Origin: Mycobacterium sp. 1164966.3 | GTDB taxonomy: Bacteria > Actinomycetota > Actinomycetes > Mycobacteriales > Mycobacteriaceae | Assembly (NCBI RefSeq): GCF_001665395.1 | Contig: NZ_LZSG01000001.1 | Coordinates: 1-64,000 of the forward strand | Length of the DNA stretch: 64,000 nt | Direction of reading: 5' to 3' | In this document: positions 41,219 to 50,393 of the stretch, in pieces | Layout: each line of letters starts with the position of its first letter | Position numbering within the stretch: position 1 is the first letter of the stretch | Notes under the pieces: generated by a model | Seen by the model: the letters and a program-made list of their open reading frames with translations, nothing else | What the model was told of the DNA's origin: nothing | The model's database searches: none | Program-made: the position numbers and the translations under genes

Positions 41219-42310
41219 CTACCCGGTTGCCAGGTCGACCGAAATGTCGATCCCGTACAGGTTTGCCGCGTTGCGCCAGCAAACTTTCTCGCGCTGTTCG
41301 ACGGACAGCGCTTTAGGCAGCTTGCGGATATCGCCGCATTGCCAGTGCGGATAGCTGGACCCGAACATCACCATGTCGTCCTTGCCGGTGAAGCCGAACC
41401 ACTCACCGGCGAACTCGGTGTCGCCGGGACCGTCGAGGCTGCCCTGCACGAAATAGACGTGGCCGGGCAGGTAGTCGCTGGGGATCCGGGGGGCCCATGG
41501 CGTCTGTTCGAGGTGTGGCCGGCCGAAGGTGTCCATCCGCCAGATGAACGGCGTCAAGAAGTCGGCGGCACCGTCAGCCCAGACGAACTTCAGCTTGGGG
41601 AAGCGCTCGAACACGCCCTCGGCGATCATGTTCATCAGGTGGTAGATGTAGTTCAGCGCCATGAAGCTGACGTATTGCTCGTAGGTTCGGGTGTGGCCGG
41701 ACGGGGTGGGCGGAAAGCCGATGCCTTCGCCAGACTCGATGTGCACCGCCACCGGAAGGTTCGCATCGGCTGCGGCTTCCCAGAGCGGCCAGAATTGCGG
41801 CTTGCCATAAAGCTCGCGGGACTGCAGTGGGACGCCGATCTGGACGACGCGCGGGTGCGCACGCCATTTCTCGATCTCGCGCACCGCGCCGGCGACGTCG
41901 TCGGGGTTCACTCGGATGGTGCCGCGAAACTTCTCGCCCAACTCGTCGTGCTCCAGCCAGCGCGACACCATCATCTCGTTGTGAGCGGCGTGTAGCGCGC
42001 TGCCCAGATGACGGTCCGGCATGATGCCGCGACCCATCGGATGCAGGACAGCCACGTCGACGCCGCGGTTCGAAAACAGTTCATTCGCAACGAGTTCCGG
42101 ATCCGATCCGGGATAACGGCGGTTGGGACCCTCGGTGTTCGGCGCGTACTCGCTGCCGGGCGCTCCGTACCAGTCCATCTCGTAGTCGGGGAAGCCGCGG
42201 CTTTTGAACGGCTCGCGCAAGAAGGAGCGCAGATCCTTGTTGGACGGAAAGAAGATATGCACGCTGGCGTCGATCACCGGCGTGCGTGTTCCGTCAGCGT
42301 GTTCGATCAC
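41219..42310 (-). CDS. Amidohydrolase 2 family paralogue lacking two active-site aspartates
   Basis: A 363-residue TIM-barrel protein of the same family and similar length as its neighbour, keeping the family blocks and the middle His (VAVHIESGEG). Where the neighbour has VDSDVHP this one has IDASVHI, and where the neighbour has SSDYPHW it has GSSYPHW, so Asp is Ser at both metal-associated sites. It may be a non-catalytic partner subunit or use different chemistry. GTG start at 42310 with GGAGG upstream. First gene of the run 42310 to 38758. Confidence 0.83.
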   Translation of the reverse strand: MIEHADGTRTPVIDASVHIFFPSNKDLRSFLREPFKSRGFPDYEMDWYGAPGSEYAPNTEGPNRRYPGSDPELVANELFSNRGVDVAVLHPMGRGIMPDRHLGSALHAAHNEMMVSRWLEHDELGEKFRGTIRVNPDDVAGAVREIEKWRAHPRVVQIGVPLQSRELYGKPQFWPLWEAAADANLPVAVHIESGEGIGFPPTPSGHTRTYEQYVSFMALNYIYHLMNMIAEGVFERFPKLKFVWADGAADFLTPFIWRMDTFGRPHLEQTPWAPRIPSDYLPGHVYFVQGSLDGPGDTEFAGEWFGFTGKDDMVMFGSSYPHWQCGDIRKLPKALSVEQREKVCWRNAANLYGIDISVDLATG

Positions 42311-42471
42311 CGAGGCAGTCCTCCGGCTTCGCTGGCCAAAGCAAGCCCTTCACGGGCAGATGATAGCCAATCTAACATTCTTCTGTGCCGTCGATCAATG
42401 GACTTCCGGTAAGCATTTCGGTTAATCATCTGTGCTGGTAGACGCGCATTTTGCAGGGCTGGTGGTAAGTG
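42311..42471. promoter_or_regulatory. Intergenic promoter region of the amidohydrolase operon
   Basis: 161 nt between two minus-strand genes, less GC-rich than its surroundings. It should hold the promoter of the amidohydrolase-Rieske-hydrolase operon. No clear palindrome or core promoter was recognised. Confidence 0.3.
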
Positions 42472-43398
42472 TCATTCTTCGATGGGTATAATACCATTCT
42501 CAGATTCGTCGGTTGGGTATCCAACCGTGACGCCGGCGGCCTTCTCCAACGGCTTGATCACTTCCGTGAAGTCCGAATCGGGGCCTTGGTCGCGCGCCGC
42601 GGACTCCCATAGCCGGGAGATCGCTTCGGCGATCTCGACCGGCACGCCAAGCGCCTTGGCTTCGTCGAGATAGAGCCGAACGTCCTTGACCATCAACCCG
42701 GTGGCGAAGCCGTAGTCGAAAGTGCGGGGCAGGATCGCGCGGGGAAACTTGTCGCGGCTTGCGCTCGTCGCGCCCGAGCCGGCATTAAGCACCTCGATCA
42801 TGACTCCGGGCTCCAGTCCCGCCTTGACGCCCATGACGACGGCCTCCGCCGTTGCGACCAAGACATTGGCCGCCAGCATGTTGTTGGCGAGTTTCATCGT
42901 CTGCGCCGAGCCGGGCTTGTCTCCGATGTAGAACGGCCTGCCGATCGCCTCGAGTACGGTTCGTATGACGTCGAATTGGTCCCGCGGGCCGGACACCATG
43001 ATGGCCAACACGCCCCTTTCGGCCCCGCCGACTCCGCCGCTGACCGGGCAGTCGATGGTGACGATGTTCCGTACCGCCAGCAGCTCGTGGATCCGTGCCG
43101 CCGTTCGGCTGCCGACGGTCGATAGGTCGACGTAACGCTTGACGCGCGAGCCCTTGATCACTCCTGTTGCGCCGGTTGCCACCTCTAGCGAAGCCGTCGG
43201 CGACGGCAGACTCGCCATGACGGTCTCGACGCGGTCCGCCACCTCTCGCGGCGACGACGCGGGGCATGCCCCAAGGGCGACGATGCGTTGCAACGCCTTG
43301 TCACGCGTGTCGAAGGCGACGACGTCGTGGTTCATTTCGATGAGCCGTCGCGCGATGGGAAAGCCCATGTTTCCCAAGCCGATGAAGCCGATGTCCAT
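42472..43398 (-). CDS. NAD(P)-dependent beta-hydroxyacid dehydrogenase
   Basis: A 308-residue 3-hydroxyisobutyrate-dehydrogenase-family enzyme: Rossmann motif GFIGLGNMG, substrate loop DCPVSGG, catalytic Lys in GSAQTMKLANN. ATG 43398 (MDIGFIGLG) is chosen over the longer frame to 43527, since the dinucleotide-binding motif normally starts within the first few residues. It lies 7 nt after the carboxymuconolactone-decarboxylase-family gene. Second family member in the window. Confidence 0.88.
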   Translation of the reverse strand: MDIGFIGLGNMGFPIARRLIEMNHDVVAFDTRDKALQRIVALGACPASSPREVADRVETVMASLPSPTASLEVATGATGVIKGSRVKRYVDLSTVGSRTAARIHELLAVRNIVTIDCPVSGGVGGAERGVLAIMVSGPRDQFDVIRTVLEAIGRPFYIGDKPGSAQTMKLANNMLAANVLVATAEAVVMGVKAGLEPGVMIEVLNAGSGATSASRDKFPRAILPRTFDYGFATGLMVKDVRLYLDEAKALGVPVEIAEAISRLWESAARDQGPDSDFTEVIKPLEKAAGVTVGYPTDESENGIIPIEE

Positions 43399-43405
43399 GG
43401 CGGCG

Positions 43406-43786
43406 CTAGCCCTCGTCCAGCTCGGCGAAGGTCTCTTGCGCGATGCGAAAGCTGGCGACCGCGGCGGGCACGCCGGCGTAAATGGCCACCTGCAAAAAGA
43501 TCTCACGGATCTCGTCGCGGGTGACACCGTTGGTCAACGCGGCCTTGATGTGGGTCCGTAATTCGTTGGGCCGGTTGAGGATCGGAATCATGGCCAGGTT
43601 GAGCATGCTGCGCGTCTTCAGAGGCAGCTCCTGGCGGCCCCACACCGCTCCCCAGCAGTATTCGGTGATCAGCTCCTGCAGGGGTTTGGTGAAGTCGTCG
43701 GCATCGGTCAGCGCCTTGTTGACGTATGCCTCGCCCAGTACGGCGGACCGGATTTCGAGTCCCTTGTCGTACGTCTCACGGTCCAC
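43406..43786 (-). CDS. Carboxymuconolactone decarboxylase family protein
   Basis: A 126-residue all-helical protein resembling PcaC. The conserved segment ITEYCWGAVWGRQELPLKTR is present; the CxxC of the peroxidase AhpD branch is absent, so a decarboxylase or lactone-type role is more likely than antioxidant function. GTG start at 43786 with AAGGAG upstream. First gene of a two-gene unit with the dehydrogenase. Divergent from the nitroreductase. Confidence 0.83.
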   Translation of the reverse strand: MDRETYDKGLEIRSAVLGEAYVNKALTDADDFTKPLQELITEYCWGAVWGRQELPLKTRSMLNLAMIPILNRPNELRTHIKAALTNGVTRDEIREIFLQVAIYAGVPAAVASFRIAQETFAELDEG

Positions 43787-43988
43787 AGGTCTGCTCCTTT
43801 ACAGCTAGCTCCTTGGCTTGAATGCTGGCGCTTCGCGGTGTTGTTTGCGATGAAGCATTGCACGGGAACGCATCGTGAACCGAAATCGGAGTACACACAG
43901 TTCATCTCGTCTTGGGCATTGATTGTCGATATCGCACGATAGGTTCCGTTGGACGACTTGGGGCGAGCAGACCAGAAAGGGGCGGGTC
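43787..43988. promoter_or_regulatory. Divergent promoter region with palindrome
   Basis: 202 nt between the decarboxylase-family gene (minus) and the nitroreductase (plus). TATCG-CA-CGATA at 43930-43941 is a candidate operator placed 48 nt before the nitroreductase ATG. No gene is supported. Confidence 0.35.
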
Positions 43989-44651
43989 ATGGCGGGTGCC
44001 AGCAGCGACGTCTGGGAGGTGATGTCCAGCGCCCGCACCATCCGGCGCTTCACCGACGAGCCCGTCGACGACGCCACCCTAACGCGGTGCCTGCAAGCGG
44101 CGACCTGGGCGCCTTCCGGTGCCAACGCGCAGAGCTGGCGCTTCGTGGTGCTGCGCTCACCCGAGCAGCGAGCCATCGTGGCCGAGGCTGCGTCGCGGGC
44201 ATTGACGGTGATCGAGCCGGTCTATGGAATGACTCGGCCCGCCGATGACGATAACAGCCGTCGCGCTCGCACCTACCGCGCGACCTACGAATTACACGAT
44301 CGCGCCGGCGAGTTCACGTCGGTCTTGTTCGCGCAGAAGCACTTTCCGACGGCGTCCGAACTGCTGTTGGGCGGATCGATTTTTCCGGCGATGCAGAACT
44401 TCCTGCTGGCCGCCCGCGCCCAAGGTCTCGGTGCGTGTCTTACCAGCTGGGCATCCTACGGCGGTGAGCAGTTGCTGCGGGACGCCGTCGGCGTTCCCGC
44501 GGAGTGGATAGTTGCCGGCCACGTCGTGGTCGGGTGGCCGAAAGGCCGACACGGGCGCGTTCGTCGGCGCCCACTCGCCGAGGCGCTGAACCTCGACCAC
44601 TGGGACGAGCCGGCCGACGACTTGCTGGCCGCCTTGCCGCCTATCCCGTAG
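43989..44651 (+). CDS. Nitroreductase family FMN oxidoreductase
   Basis: A 220-residue flavoprotein. N-terminal SARTIRRFTDEPVDD and AATWAPSGANAQSWRF are the FMN-phosphate and substrate-site motifs of the NfnB/NfsA type; GLGACLTSW is the usual second flavin contact. It reduces nitro, quinone or enone groups with NAD(P)H. ATG 43989 (MAGASSD) is preceded by GAAAGGGG. It is followed 76 nt later by the acyl-CoA dehydrogenase pair. Confidence 0.87.
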   Translation: MAGASSDVWEVMSSARTIRRFTDEPVDDATLTRCLQAATWAPSGANAQSWRFVVLRSPEQRAIVAEAASRALTVIEPVYGMTRPADDDNSRRARTYRATYELHDRAGEFTSVLFAQKHFPTASELLLGGSIFPAMQNFLLAARAQGLGACLTSWASYGGEQLLRDAVGVPAEWIVAGHVVVGWPKGRHGRVRRRPLAEALNLDHWDEPADDLLAALPPIP

Positions 44652-44680
44652 CCGCTTTCCGAGATTATTACTTCCGCAAC

Positions 44681-44697
44681 CGAGAATGCTATTCTCG
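44681..44697. promoter_or_regulatory. Operator palindrome upstream of the acyl-CoA dehydrogenase pair
   Basis: CGAGAAT-GCT-ATTCTCG, perfect 7-base arms, 31 nt before the ATG at 44728. Size and symmetry fit a TetR-family dimer site. A related but weaker site (TGAGAACCTTACTCTCA, 51447-51463) lies in front of the aldehyde dehydrogenase, so one regulator may control both. Confidence 0.55.
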
Positions 44698-44727
44698 CGT
44701 GAGCGGTGAGGACAGGAGGCGGCCGGC

Positions 44728-45726
44728 ATGCTGTTGGAGTTCGACGCTGACCAGCGACTTTGGCAACAGACTGTGCGCGACGTCCTCGCCAAGCAATGCC
44801 CGCCCCCGCTGGTGCGCAGCGTTGCCGAGGACGGTGTCGACCCCGGCCCGCTGTGGAAGGTTTACCTCGACCTCGGCTGGACCGAGCTCAACGATCCGGT
44901 CAGCGCGGTGGAGTTGGCGATCGTGTTCGAAGAGCTCGGGCACGCAACCGATCCCACCCCGTTTCTGGCGACCATGAGCCAGTTCGCGCCGCTGGCGGCG
45001 GATCGGTTCGACCCCCACGAATCGGGGACCGCCGTCTACAGCGGGGTGTCGGCGCACCGGGACCCCGACGGCTGGGTGTTGCACGGTACCGCGCGCCATG
45101 TCCTGGACGGCGACCGCGCCGACCGGTTGGCGGTGGTGACCGACGCGGGTGTGTTCGTCATCGGCGCCGACCAGGTTTCGGCTCGTCGCTCAGCGGTCTT
45201 CGACCCGGTGTTGCACGTCGGCGACCTGTCCTTTGACGAAGTTCGGGTGCCCGACAGTGCCCGGGTGGCCGTCGATCGTGAGCGCGCGAATCACGTTGCG
45301 CTGACGGGCATGGCGATCACCATGGTCGGTGCCTGCCAACGCATCCTCGATCTGGTCCTCGAACACGTCCGCAGCCGTCACCAATTCGGCGTGCCGATCG
45401 GATCGTTCCAGGCGGTGCAGCACAAGGCCGCCGATATGCACGTCGCGGTGGAACGCGCCCGGGCATTGGCCTACTTCGCCGCGCTGACGATTGCCGCCGA
45501 CGATCCACGGCGCCGGCTGGCTGCCGCAATGGCCAAGGCGGCCGCAGGTGAGTGCCAGTCGCTGGTGTTTCGGCACGGCCTCCAGCTGCACGGTGCGATG
45601 GGATTCACGTGGGAGAACGATTTGCAGTTCGCCCTGAAGCGCGCGAAGGCCGGGGAATTGATGCTCGGCGGCGCGGCGGAGCACCGGGCGCGGATCGCGG
45701 AGGAATACCGTGCAGCTGACTTTTGA
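44728..45726 (+). CDS. Acyl-CoA dehydrogenase, small subunit of a heteromeric pair
   Basis: A 332-residue FadE-type protein, shorter than the usual ~390. It lacks the EPxAGSD flavin/substrate loop of the middle domain but keeps the C-terminal block GMAITMVGACQRILD, the RHQFGVPIGSFQAVQH segment and GAMGFTWENDLQ. This is the pattern of one half of the mycobacterial heteromeric dehydrogenases (ChsE-type), in which two different chains build one FAD site. The downstream partner overlaps by 17 nt. ATG with AGGAGG upstream. Confidence 0.87.
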   Translation: MLLEFDADQRLWQQTVRDVLAKQCPPPLVRSVAEDGVDPGPLWKVYLDLGWTELNDPVSAVELAIVFEELGHATDPTPFLATMSQFAPLAADRFDPHESGTAVYSGVSAHRDPDGWVLHGTARHVLDGDRADRLAVVTDAGVFVIGADQVSARRSAVFDPVLHVGDLSFDEVRVPDSARVAVDRERANHVALTGMAITMVGACQRILDLVLEHVRSRHQFGVPIGSFQAVQHKAADMHVAVERARALAYFAALTIAADDPRRRLAAAMAKAAAGECQSLVFRHGLQLHGAMGFTWENDLQFALKRAKAGELMLGGAAEHRARIAEEYRAADF

Positions 45727-46885
45727 TCCCGACGTCGAAGCGTTTCGGGCGGAGTTCTCGGCATTCCTCGACGAAAACCTTCCGCCCGCAAGCGAAACCC
45801 AGGAGCGGCCCCGGTCCGTGTCGCATATGCCGGCCTGGGCGCGCAGATGGCAACGGCTGCTGTTCGACAACGGCTGGCTGCTGCCAAGTCAGCCACCCGA
45901 ATTCGGTGGGCGAAACGCCACGGTGCTACAGCAGTTCGTCTATCTGGAGGAGCTGTGCCGCCGGCGGATCTACCACAGCCTCAATCCGCAGGGCGTGAAT
46001 ATCGTTGCGGCGTCATTGTTGTCGTTCGGAAGCGATGAGCAGAAGCGTCGCTGGGCGGTGCCGATCCTGCGGGCCGAGATCACCGCTTCACTGGGCATGA
46101 GTGAGCCCAGCGCCGGATCCGATCTGGCGTCGTTGCGTACCAGTGCGGTGCTTGACGGCGACTACTTCGTGGTCAACGGGCAGAAGGTGTGGACCTCCGG
46201 CGCTCACGATGCCGACGTCTTGCTGACGTTCGTGCGCACCGACCCCGATGCGCCAAAACACAAGGGCATCAGCGCATTAGTGATCCCGACCGACAGCCCC
46301 GGGCTGGTGTGCCGTCCGTTCCCGTCCATCTGCTCGGCCGATGACCTGGATTTCAACGAGGTGTTCTTCACCGATGTGAGGGTTCCGGCCGAGAACCTGG
46401 TCGGTGGGCTCAACCAGGGATGGGCGGTGGCCAACGGATCCCTGGGACACGAGCGCACGATGATGTGGCTGGGCTTCGCCGATCGGCTGGACAATATGAT
46501 CGCCGACTTCCGGCCGGCCACTGCGCTCGACCGCGACCACTATGCGACCGCGATTATGGACAAACATGCTTTGCGGCTGTTGGGTTCGGTGGCGCTGGCG
46601 CGCACCGCCCGCGGCGAAGACGATGTCGCCCAATTGTCGGTGCTCAAGCTGCTCGGCTCTGAAGCCGAGCGCACCGCATACGAACATGCTCTGGCGGCTG
46701 CCGGACCCGACGGGCTCCTCCACCCCGCGTTGAGTGGCCCGTACGCGCCAATGAACCTCGACCACTATTTCGCCAGCTGGTTCGAGCGCTACGCGCGCAG
46801 CTTTTCCGGCACCATCGCCGGCGGGACTTCCGAGATCCAGCGCAACATCATCGCCCAGCGCGTGCTTGGCTTGCCGCGCGGCTGA
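45710..46885 (+). CDS. Acyl-CoA dehydrogenase, large subunit of a heteromeric pair
   Basis: A 391-residue FadE-type protein. It has the loop missing from its partner (SLGMSEPSAGSDLASL), then VNGQKVWTSGA, and the C-terminal GGTSEIQRNIIAQRVLG. Together the pair would introduce the alpha,beta double bond in a bulky acyl-CoA. GTG start at 45710 with GGAGGAA upstream, inside the end of the first subunit gene, supports equal translation. Confidence 0.9.
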   Translation: MQLTFDPDVEAFRAEFSAFLDENLPPASETQERPRSVSHMPAWARRWQRLLFDNGWLLPSQPPEFGGRNATVLQQFVYLEELCRRRIYHSLNPQGVNIVAASLLSFGSDEQKRRWAVPILRAEITASLGMSEPSAGSDLASLRTSAVLDGDYFVVNGQKVWTSGAHDADVLLTFVRTDPDAPKHKGISALVIPTDSPGLVCRPFPSICSADDLDFNEVFFTDVRVPAENLVGGLNQGWAVANGSLGHERTMMWLGFADRLDNMIADFRPATALDRDHYATAIMDKHALRLLGSVALARTARGEDDVAQLSVLKLLGSEAERTAYEHALAAAGPDGLLHPALSGPYAPMNLDHYFASWFERYARSFSGTIAGGTSEIQRNIIAQRVLGLPRG

Positions 46886-46910
46886 GTTCCACCGTCTGCT
46901 CGCCAGCAGG

Positions 46911-47564
46911 CTAGACCGGGTCGAACTTGGTGATCAGCCACTTGCCGTTGATCCGAGTCATGCTCACCAGCACGCTGCTGGCCCACATGGAGGGATCGGG
47001 CCTGTCTTTGCTTGTGGTGCTCTGGTCGACGAACACGAGAACCACGGCCGAATTCCGATGCAACTCCGACACGGCGGCCCCCACTACGTGGGCGGTCGTT
47101 GTCAACGACTTCTGTTTGGCCGCCGGAGCCACCGTCTGCTCGATGCGCTTGGTGTACTCGGACAGGAAATCCCCGGAAAGATACGACTTGGCGTTGGCGA
47201 AGTCTTTGTCGAGCGACTCGGGGGAGTAGGACAGCAACGCAACCGTTCCGTCGGAAGCCGCCTTGGCCACCTCCCGCGCGACGCCGGGATCGGTCTGTTG
47301 CTTCGGCCGATACTGCTCGAAGTACAGCCACGCCGCCGCGCCGCCGGATAGCAGCAACAGCAGAACAAGAAGCACGGGAACGATTTTCACCGTGTGCAGC
47401 CGACGTGACCAGTCGCGGTGACCACGCCTTAGCTCGGGAGAGCTATCGACTTCGGCGAGCGTCTCGGTCTCCGAGGCGTCGTCCTGGGTTTCGGCGACGC
47501 CGGTAACGTCCTCGTCCGCTTCCTCGATCTCCGTGGTTTCGACGTCGCGGGTGTCATCGGTCAC
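46911..47564 (-). CDS. Mce-associated membrane protein (Mas family)
   Basis: A 217-residue single-pass protein: acidic N-terminal cytoplasmic part, hydrophobic segment [20 protein letters not shown], then an extracytoplasmic domain ending [11 protein letters not shown], the typical Mas ending. Mas proteins stabilise Mce complexes in the cell envelope. The start is GTG 47564, overlapping the stop of the upstream Mas gene as GTGA; the longer frame to 47633 would overlap that gene more. Confidence 0.85.
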   Translation of the reverse strand: MTDDTRDVETTEIEEADEDVTGVAETQDDASETETLAEVDSSPELRRGHRDWSRRLHTVKIVPVLLVLLLLLSGGAAAWLYFEQYRPKQQTDPGVAREVAKAASDGTVALLSYSPESLDKDFANAKSYLSGDFLSEYTKRIEQTVAPAAKQKSLTTTAHVVGAAVSELHRNSAVVLVFVDQSTTSKDRPDPSMWASSVLVSMTRINGKWLITKFDPV

Positions 47565-48436
47565 GGTACGAAGTCCACCTTCGACATCTTGTACTGCCCG
47601 CCTTCTTCGGTCACGGTTACCCGGAACCGCCATACGCGTGGTTCGTCCTGGGCGCCCGCGGCATTGGAGATCCGCGATGTCGTCAAGACCAGGACGGATG
47701 CGGAATTCTCGCCCATGGACTCCAAGGCCGCCGCGGTGACCGTTCCCTGGGCGACCACTTTGGACTGCTCGACTACCGACGTGAAATCCTTTGCCCGCTG
47801 CTGGAAGTCGTCTCTGAACTGACCGGTAGAGCTGTCGAGCAGGCGCTGAACGTCTTCCTTGGCTCGCTTGAAATCCAACGAGGTCATGTTGACGATGCCC
47901 TGCCTGGCGCCCGCAACGAAATTCGCTGCGCGCTGCTCGCGCTCGGTGGCCTCATGGTCTTGCCACGCCAGGTATCCGCTGAGACCGGTAAAGGCGCAGA
48001 TGAGGACGATGGCCGCTACTTTCAAGATTGCCGGCATCCGGCGCCGCCATCCGGCCGGCTTGGATTCCGGTTCGACGGCTTCGACGGTCTCGCCGGCGCT
48101 CTCCTCCTCGGCTTCCTCATCGGCGTCCTCATCGCTGGCCTGGGTAACCTCGGCAGCCTCAACCGTGTCAACAGCCTGGGTGGCCTCCGCGGCCTCTGCG
48201 GTCTCAGCTTCGGCCTCAGCGGTCTCGGCGGCTTCAGTCTCGGCGGTCTCCGCGTTTGCCTCGGTCTCGGACTCGGCCAGCACTTCGCGCCGTAGCTTGG
48301 CTGCCCGGGCGCGGGCCCGCGCCGCGGCGGCGAGTGCTTCGGCCTCGGCTGCTTCGGCCTCGGCTTCTTCGAGCAACGCCATCGCCTCGGCTTTGGACCT
48401 GACCGAATCTTCCGGCGGCTTTTCCGCCTCAGCCAT
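47561..48436 (-). CDS. Mce-associated membrane protein with Ala/Glu-rich N-terminus
   Basis: A 291-residue protein. Residues ~18-120 are almost only Ala, Glu and a few Thr/Val, an acidic low-complexity region likely to be helical or disordered; a basic patch (GWRRRMP) precedes a membrane segment ([22 protein letters not shown]), then a Mas-type domain ending [11 protein letters not shown]. It is the first of two coupled Mas genes, encoded opposite to the mce operon and about 6 kb from it. Confidence 0.84.
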   Translation of the reverse strand: MAEAEKPPEDSVRSKAEAMALLEEAEAEAAEAEALAAAARARARAAKLRREVLAESETEANAETAETEAAETAEAEAETAEAAEATQAVDTVEAAEVTQASDEDADEEAEEESAGETVEAVEPESKPAGWRRRMPAILKVAAIVLICAFTGLSGYLAWQDHEATEREQRAANFVAGARQGIVNMTSLDFKRAKEDVQRLLDSSTGQFRDDFQQRAKDFTSVVEQSKVVAQGTVTAAALESMGENSASVLVLTTSRISNAAGAQDEPRVWRFRVTVTEEGGQYKMSKVDFVP

Positions 48437-48484
48437 CGCGCTTACCGCCCGTCAACTTCGTCGTCCACTCAGCTCGTTTCGCGG

Positions 48485-48928
48485 CTACCATCGCACGAGC
48501 GAGAAGGGGTAGGTGTCGCTGCCCCCCGGTCCGCCGCCGCACCCAGTGTCGTATGTGGAGACCACCTGACCGGCCAGTGAGACCGCGTCCCACGTGTAGA
48601 CATCGTGCGAGGGAAAGAACTGGACCACGCAGCGCACACCATCAGGCACGTCGACGGTCAGGGTGTAGGTGCCGTTGGACAGATGAGCATCTTCGGCCCA
48701 CCACGCCGCCTGCCCATTGGGTTGGGGTATCGCTTGGACGCGTACGCAGTCCGGTGTGTGAGAAACGCACGCTCGAATCAAAAAAAGCCAGCTGTGCCCG
48801 GGATCGCGGTTGGTGTCCACCCTGTAGTCGCCCACCTGCATTTCCGCGTTGGCTGTGGGCGTAAGGGTCAACGCGGTCATGGCCAACGCCACGCTGAATG
48901 CGAATGTCTTCACCGACGCATCTCCCAT
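48485..48928 (-). CDS. Small secreted protein of unknown function
   Basis: 147 residues. A signal peptide is visible (VKTFAFSVALAMTALTLTP, cleavage after ANA before EMQVGDY). The mature part has four cysteines (RACVSH, PDCVRV, GVRCVV, DTGCGG), which could form two disulfides, and a beta-rich look (YTLTVDVPDGV). ATG 48928 is used; an internal GTG five codons on gives a tighter signal peptide. Located just before the Mas genes on the same strand (48 nt gap). Family not recognised. Confidence 0.72.
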   Translation of the reverse strand: MGDASVKTFAFSVALAMTALTLTPTANAEMQVGDYRVDTNRDPGHSWLFLIRACVSHTPDCVRVQAIPQPNGQAAWWAEDAHLSNGTYTLTVDVPDGVRCVVQFFPSHDVYTWDAVSLAGQVVSTYDTGCGGGPGGSDTYPFSLVRW

Positions 48929-49014
48929 CTCCGCACTGTTCCAAATATAGGGGGCGGTGGCGTTGACCAGGCCTACTCAAAAAAATCCGGGCCGTCAGCG
49001 GGCTCACGCTTTAC

Positions 49015-50379
49015 CTAGTCGATGACCGCGGCCTCTTTACGTTCGGTGACGGGCCGGGCGAGTTCCTGCTCGTCGCAGATGCGCTGCAGCTTGTCGAGTG
49101 TCTCGTCGAGACCGGCGCCTACCCGCGGGCCGGGCGGGAACGTGGCCGGCAGCTTGCGCATGCCCTGGATGACGCCGATGGTCTCGTAGTGCACTACGCC
49201 GGCGGGGTCGCAATGGTAATCCGGCATGCGGTCGAGTACCGCGTTCAGCATGGACTTGAATACCGTGCGCGCCACGTTGGATCCGATACAGCGATGCACG
49301 CCGATACCGAAGCTGAAGTGCCGGTTGCCCTTACGGTCGAGGACGACCCTGTCGGGATCCGGGAAGACCATCGGATCGCGGTTGGCCATGGCCCATGAGA
49401 TCCACAGCCGCTCACCCTCTTTGAACTGAACGCCGTCAAGTTCCACGTCGTCGGAGAAGGTTCTGCCGTCCCCGGGCGCCGGCGTGAAGTAACGCAGGAA
49501 CTCCTCGGTCGCGGGGTCGAGCAGGGAGTCGCGGTTTCGCCGCAGGCGCTCGCGCTCATCGGGGTTTTCCGAAAGCCATTCCAGCGAGTGGGCTGTCAGC
49601 GCGGTTGTGGTGTCGAAGCCACCGCCGATGACCAGCCCGAGATTCCCCAGAATTTCCAGATCGGGAGCGGGCTCGCCGTCGATCCGCATCTGCAGCAGAG
49701 CATTCACCACGCCGGGTCGCGGGTTCTGACGGATCTCGATCATGTTGTTGACCATGTCGAGCCCCATCTGCCGGTGCATCTCGGTGACGCGCTCGATGTC
49801 CGGAGAGTGCTCGGGTGTGTACACCGCGGCATGGACCGGCTCGCTGTACATATTCCACTTCTTCAGCGGGATGCCGAGCATCGCCAGAGTCAGCACAGCG
49901 GGAACGATGTTGGCCAGATCGTCGACGAAGTCGATGCGGCCGTCCTCGATCTTCTCGTCGAGGCAGGCACGCGTGATGTCGTCGATGAACGGCTCCCAGC
50001 GCTTGACCGCGGCGGGGGACAAATACGGGTTCAGCACCGTGCGGTAGGTGCGGTGTTCTGGATCATCCATTTCCAGGATGCCGCCCCGGACGACGTTGAC
50101 ACGGCTGGCCGTTGGGATCGAAATGCCTTTGTAGCCACGACGTTCGCCGTGGATGTCATGGTCGTTGGACACTGCCGGACACCGGGCCAGCTCGAATACC
50201 TCATGGCTGCCGGCCGCGACCCAGTGCCCGCCGTAGGTGTCGGTCCAGGCCATCGGGCACTTGGCATGCATTTCCTCGGTGATCGCCTTGAACTGCGATC
50301 GGTATTCCGCGGTGTGCCTGTCGAAGTGGTAGCGATGCTTCTTCCGATCGCTGTCGCTGACGATATCGTCGACACTCAA
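49015..50379 (-). CDS. Cytochrome P450 (454 aa)
   Basis: The heme loop FSFGIGVHRCIGSNVAR gives the heme Cys at residue 364; the I-helix GGGFDTTTA has the Asp-Thr pair. Residues after ~420 form an extra C-terminal tail beyond most bacterial P450s. TTG start at 50379 with AGGGAGA upstream; no better start lies within the next 30 codons. It is 14 nt downstream of its ferredoxin gene, the reverse of the order in the other P450 operon. Family number and substrate not assigned. Confidence 0.92.
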   Translation of the reverse strand: MSVDDIVSDSDRKKHRYHFDRHTAEYRSQFKAITEEMHAKCPMAWTDTYGGHWVAAGSHEVFELARCPAVSNDHDIHGERRGYKGISIPTASRVNVVRGGILEMDDPEHRTYRTVLNPYLSPAAVKRWEPFIDDITRACLDEKIEDGRIDFVDDLANIVPAVLTLAMLGIPLKKWNMYSEPVHAAVYTPEHSPDIERVTEMHRQMGLDMVNNMIEIRQNPRPGVVNALLQMRIDGEPAPDLEILGNLGLVIGGGFDTTTALTAHSLEWLSENPDERERLRRNRDSLLDPATEEFLRYFTPAPGDGRTFSDDVELDGVQFKEGERLWISWAMANRDPMVFPDPDRVVLDRKGNRHFSFGIGVHRCIGSNVARTVFKSMLNAVLDRMPDYHCDPAGVVHYETIGVIQGMRKLPATFPPGPRVGAGLDETLDKLQRICDEQELARPVTERKEAAVID

Positions 50380-50393
50380 CGTGTTGTCTCCCT

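Noticed and set aside
40688..41995. 435-codon plus-strand frame opposite the two amidohydrolases
   Set aside because: It crosses two clear genes and their intergenic gap and has no recognisable protein features.
42485..42495. Palindrome GGTATAATACC as a promoter or operator
   Set aside because: It lies inside the last codons of the dehydrogenase gene (encoding GIIP) and is explained by coding.
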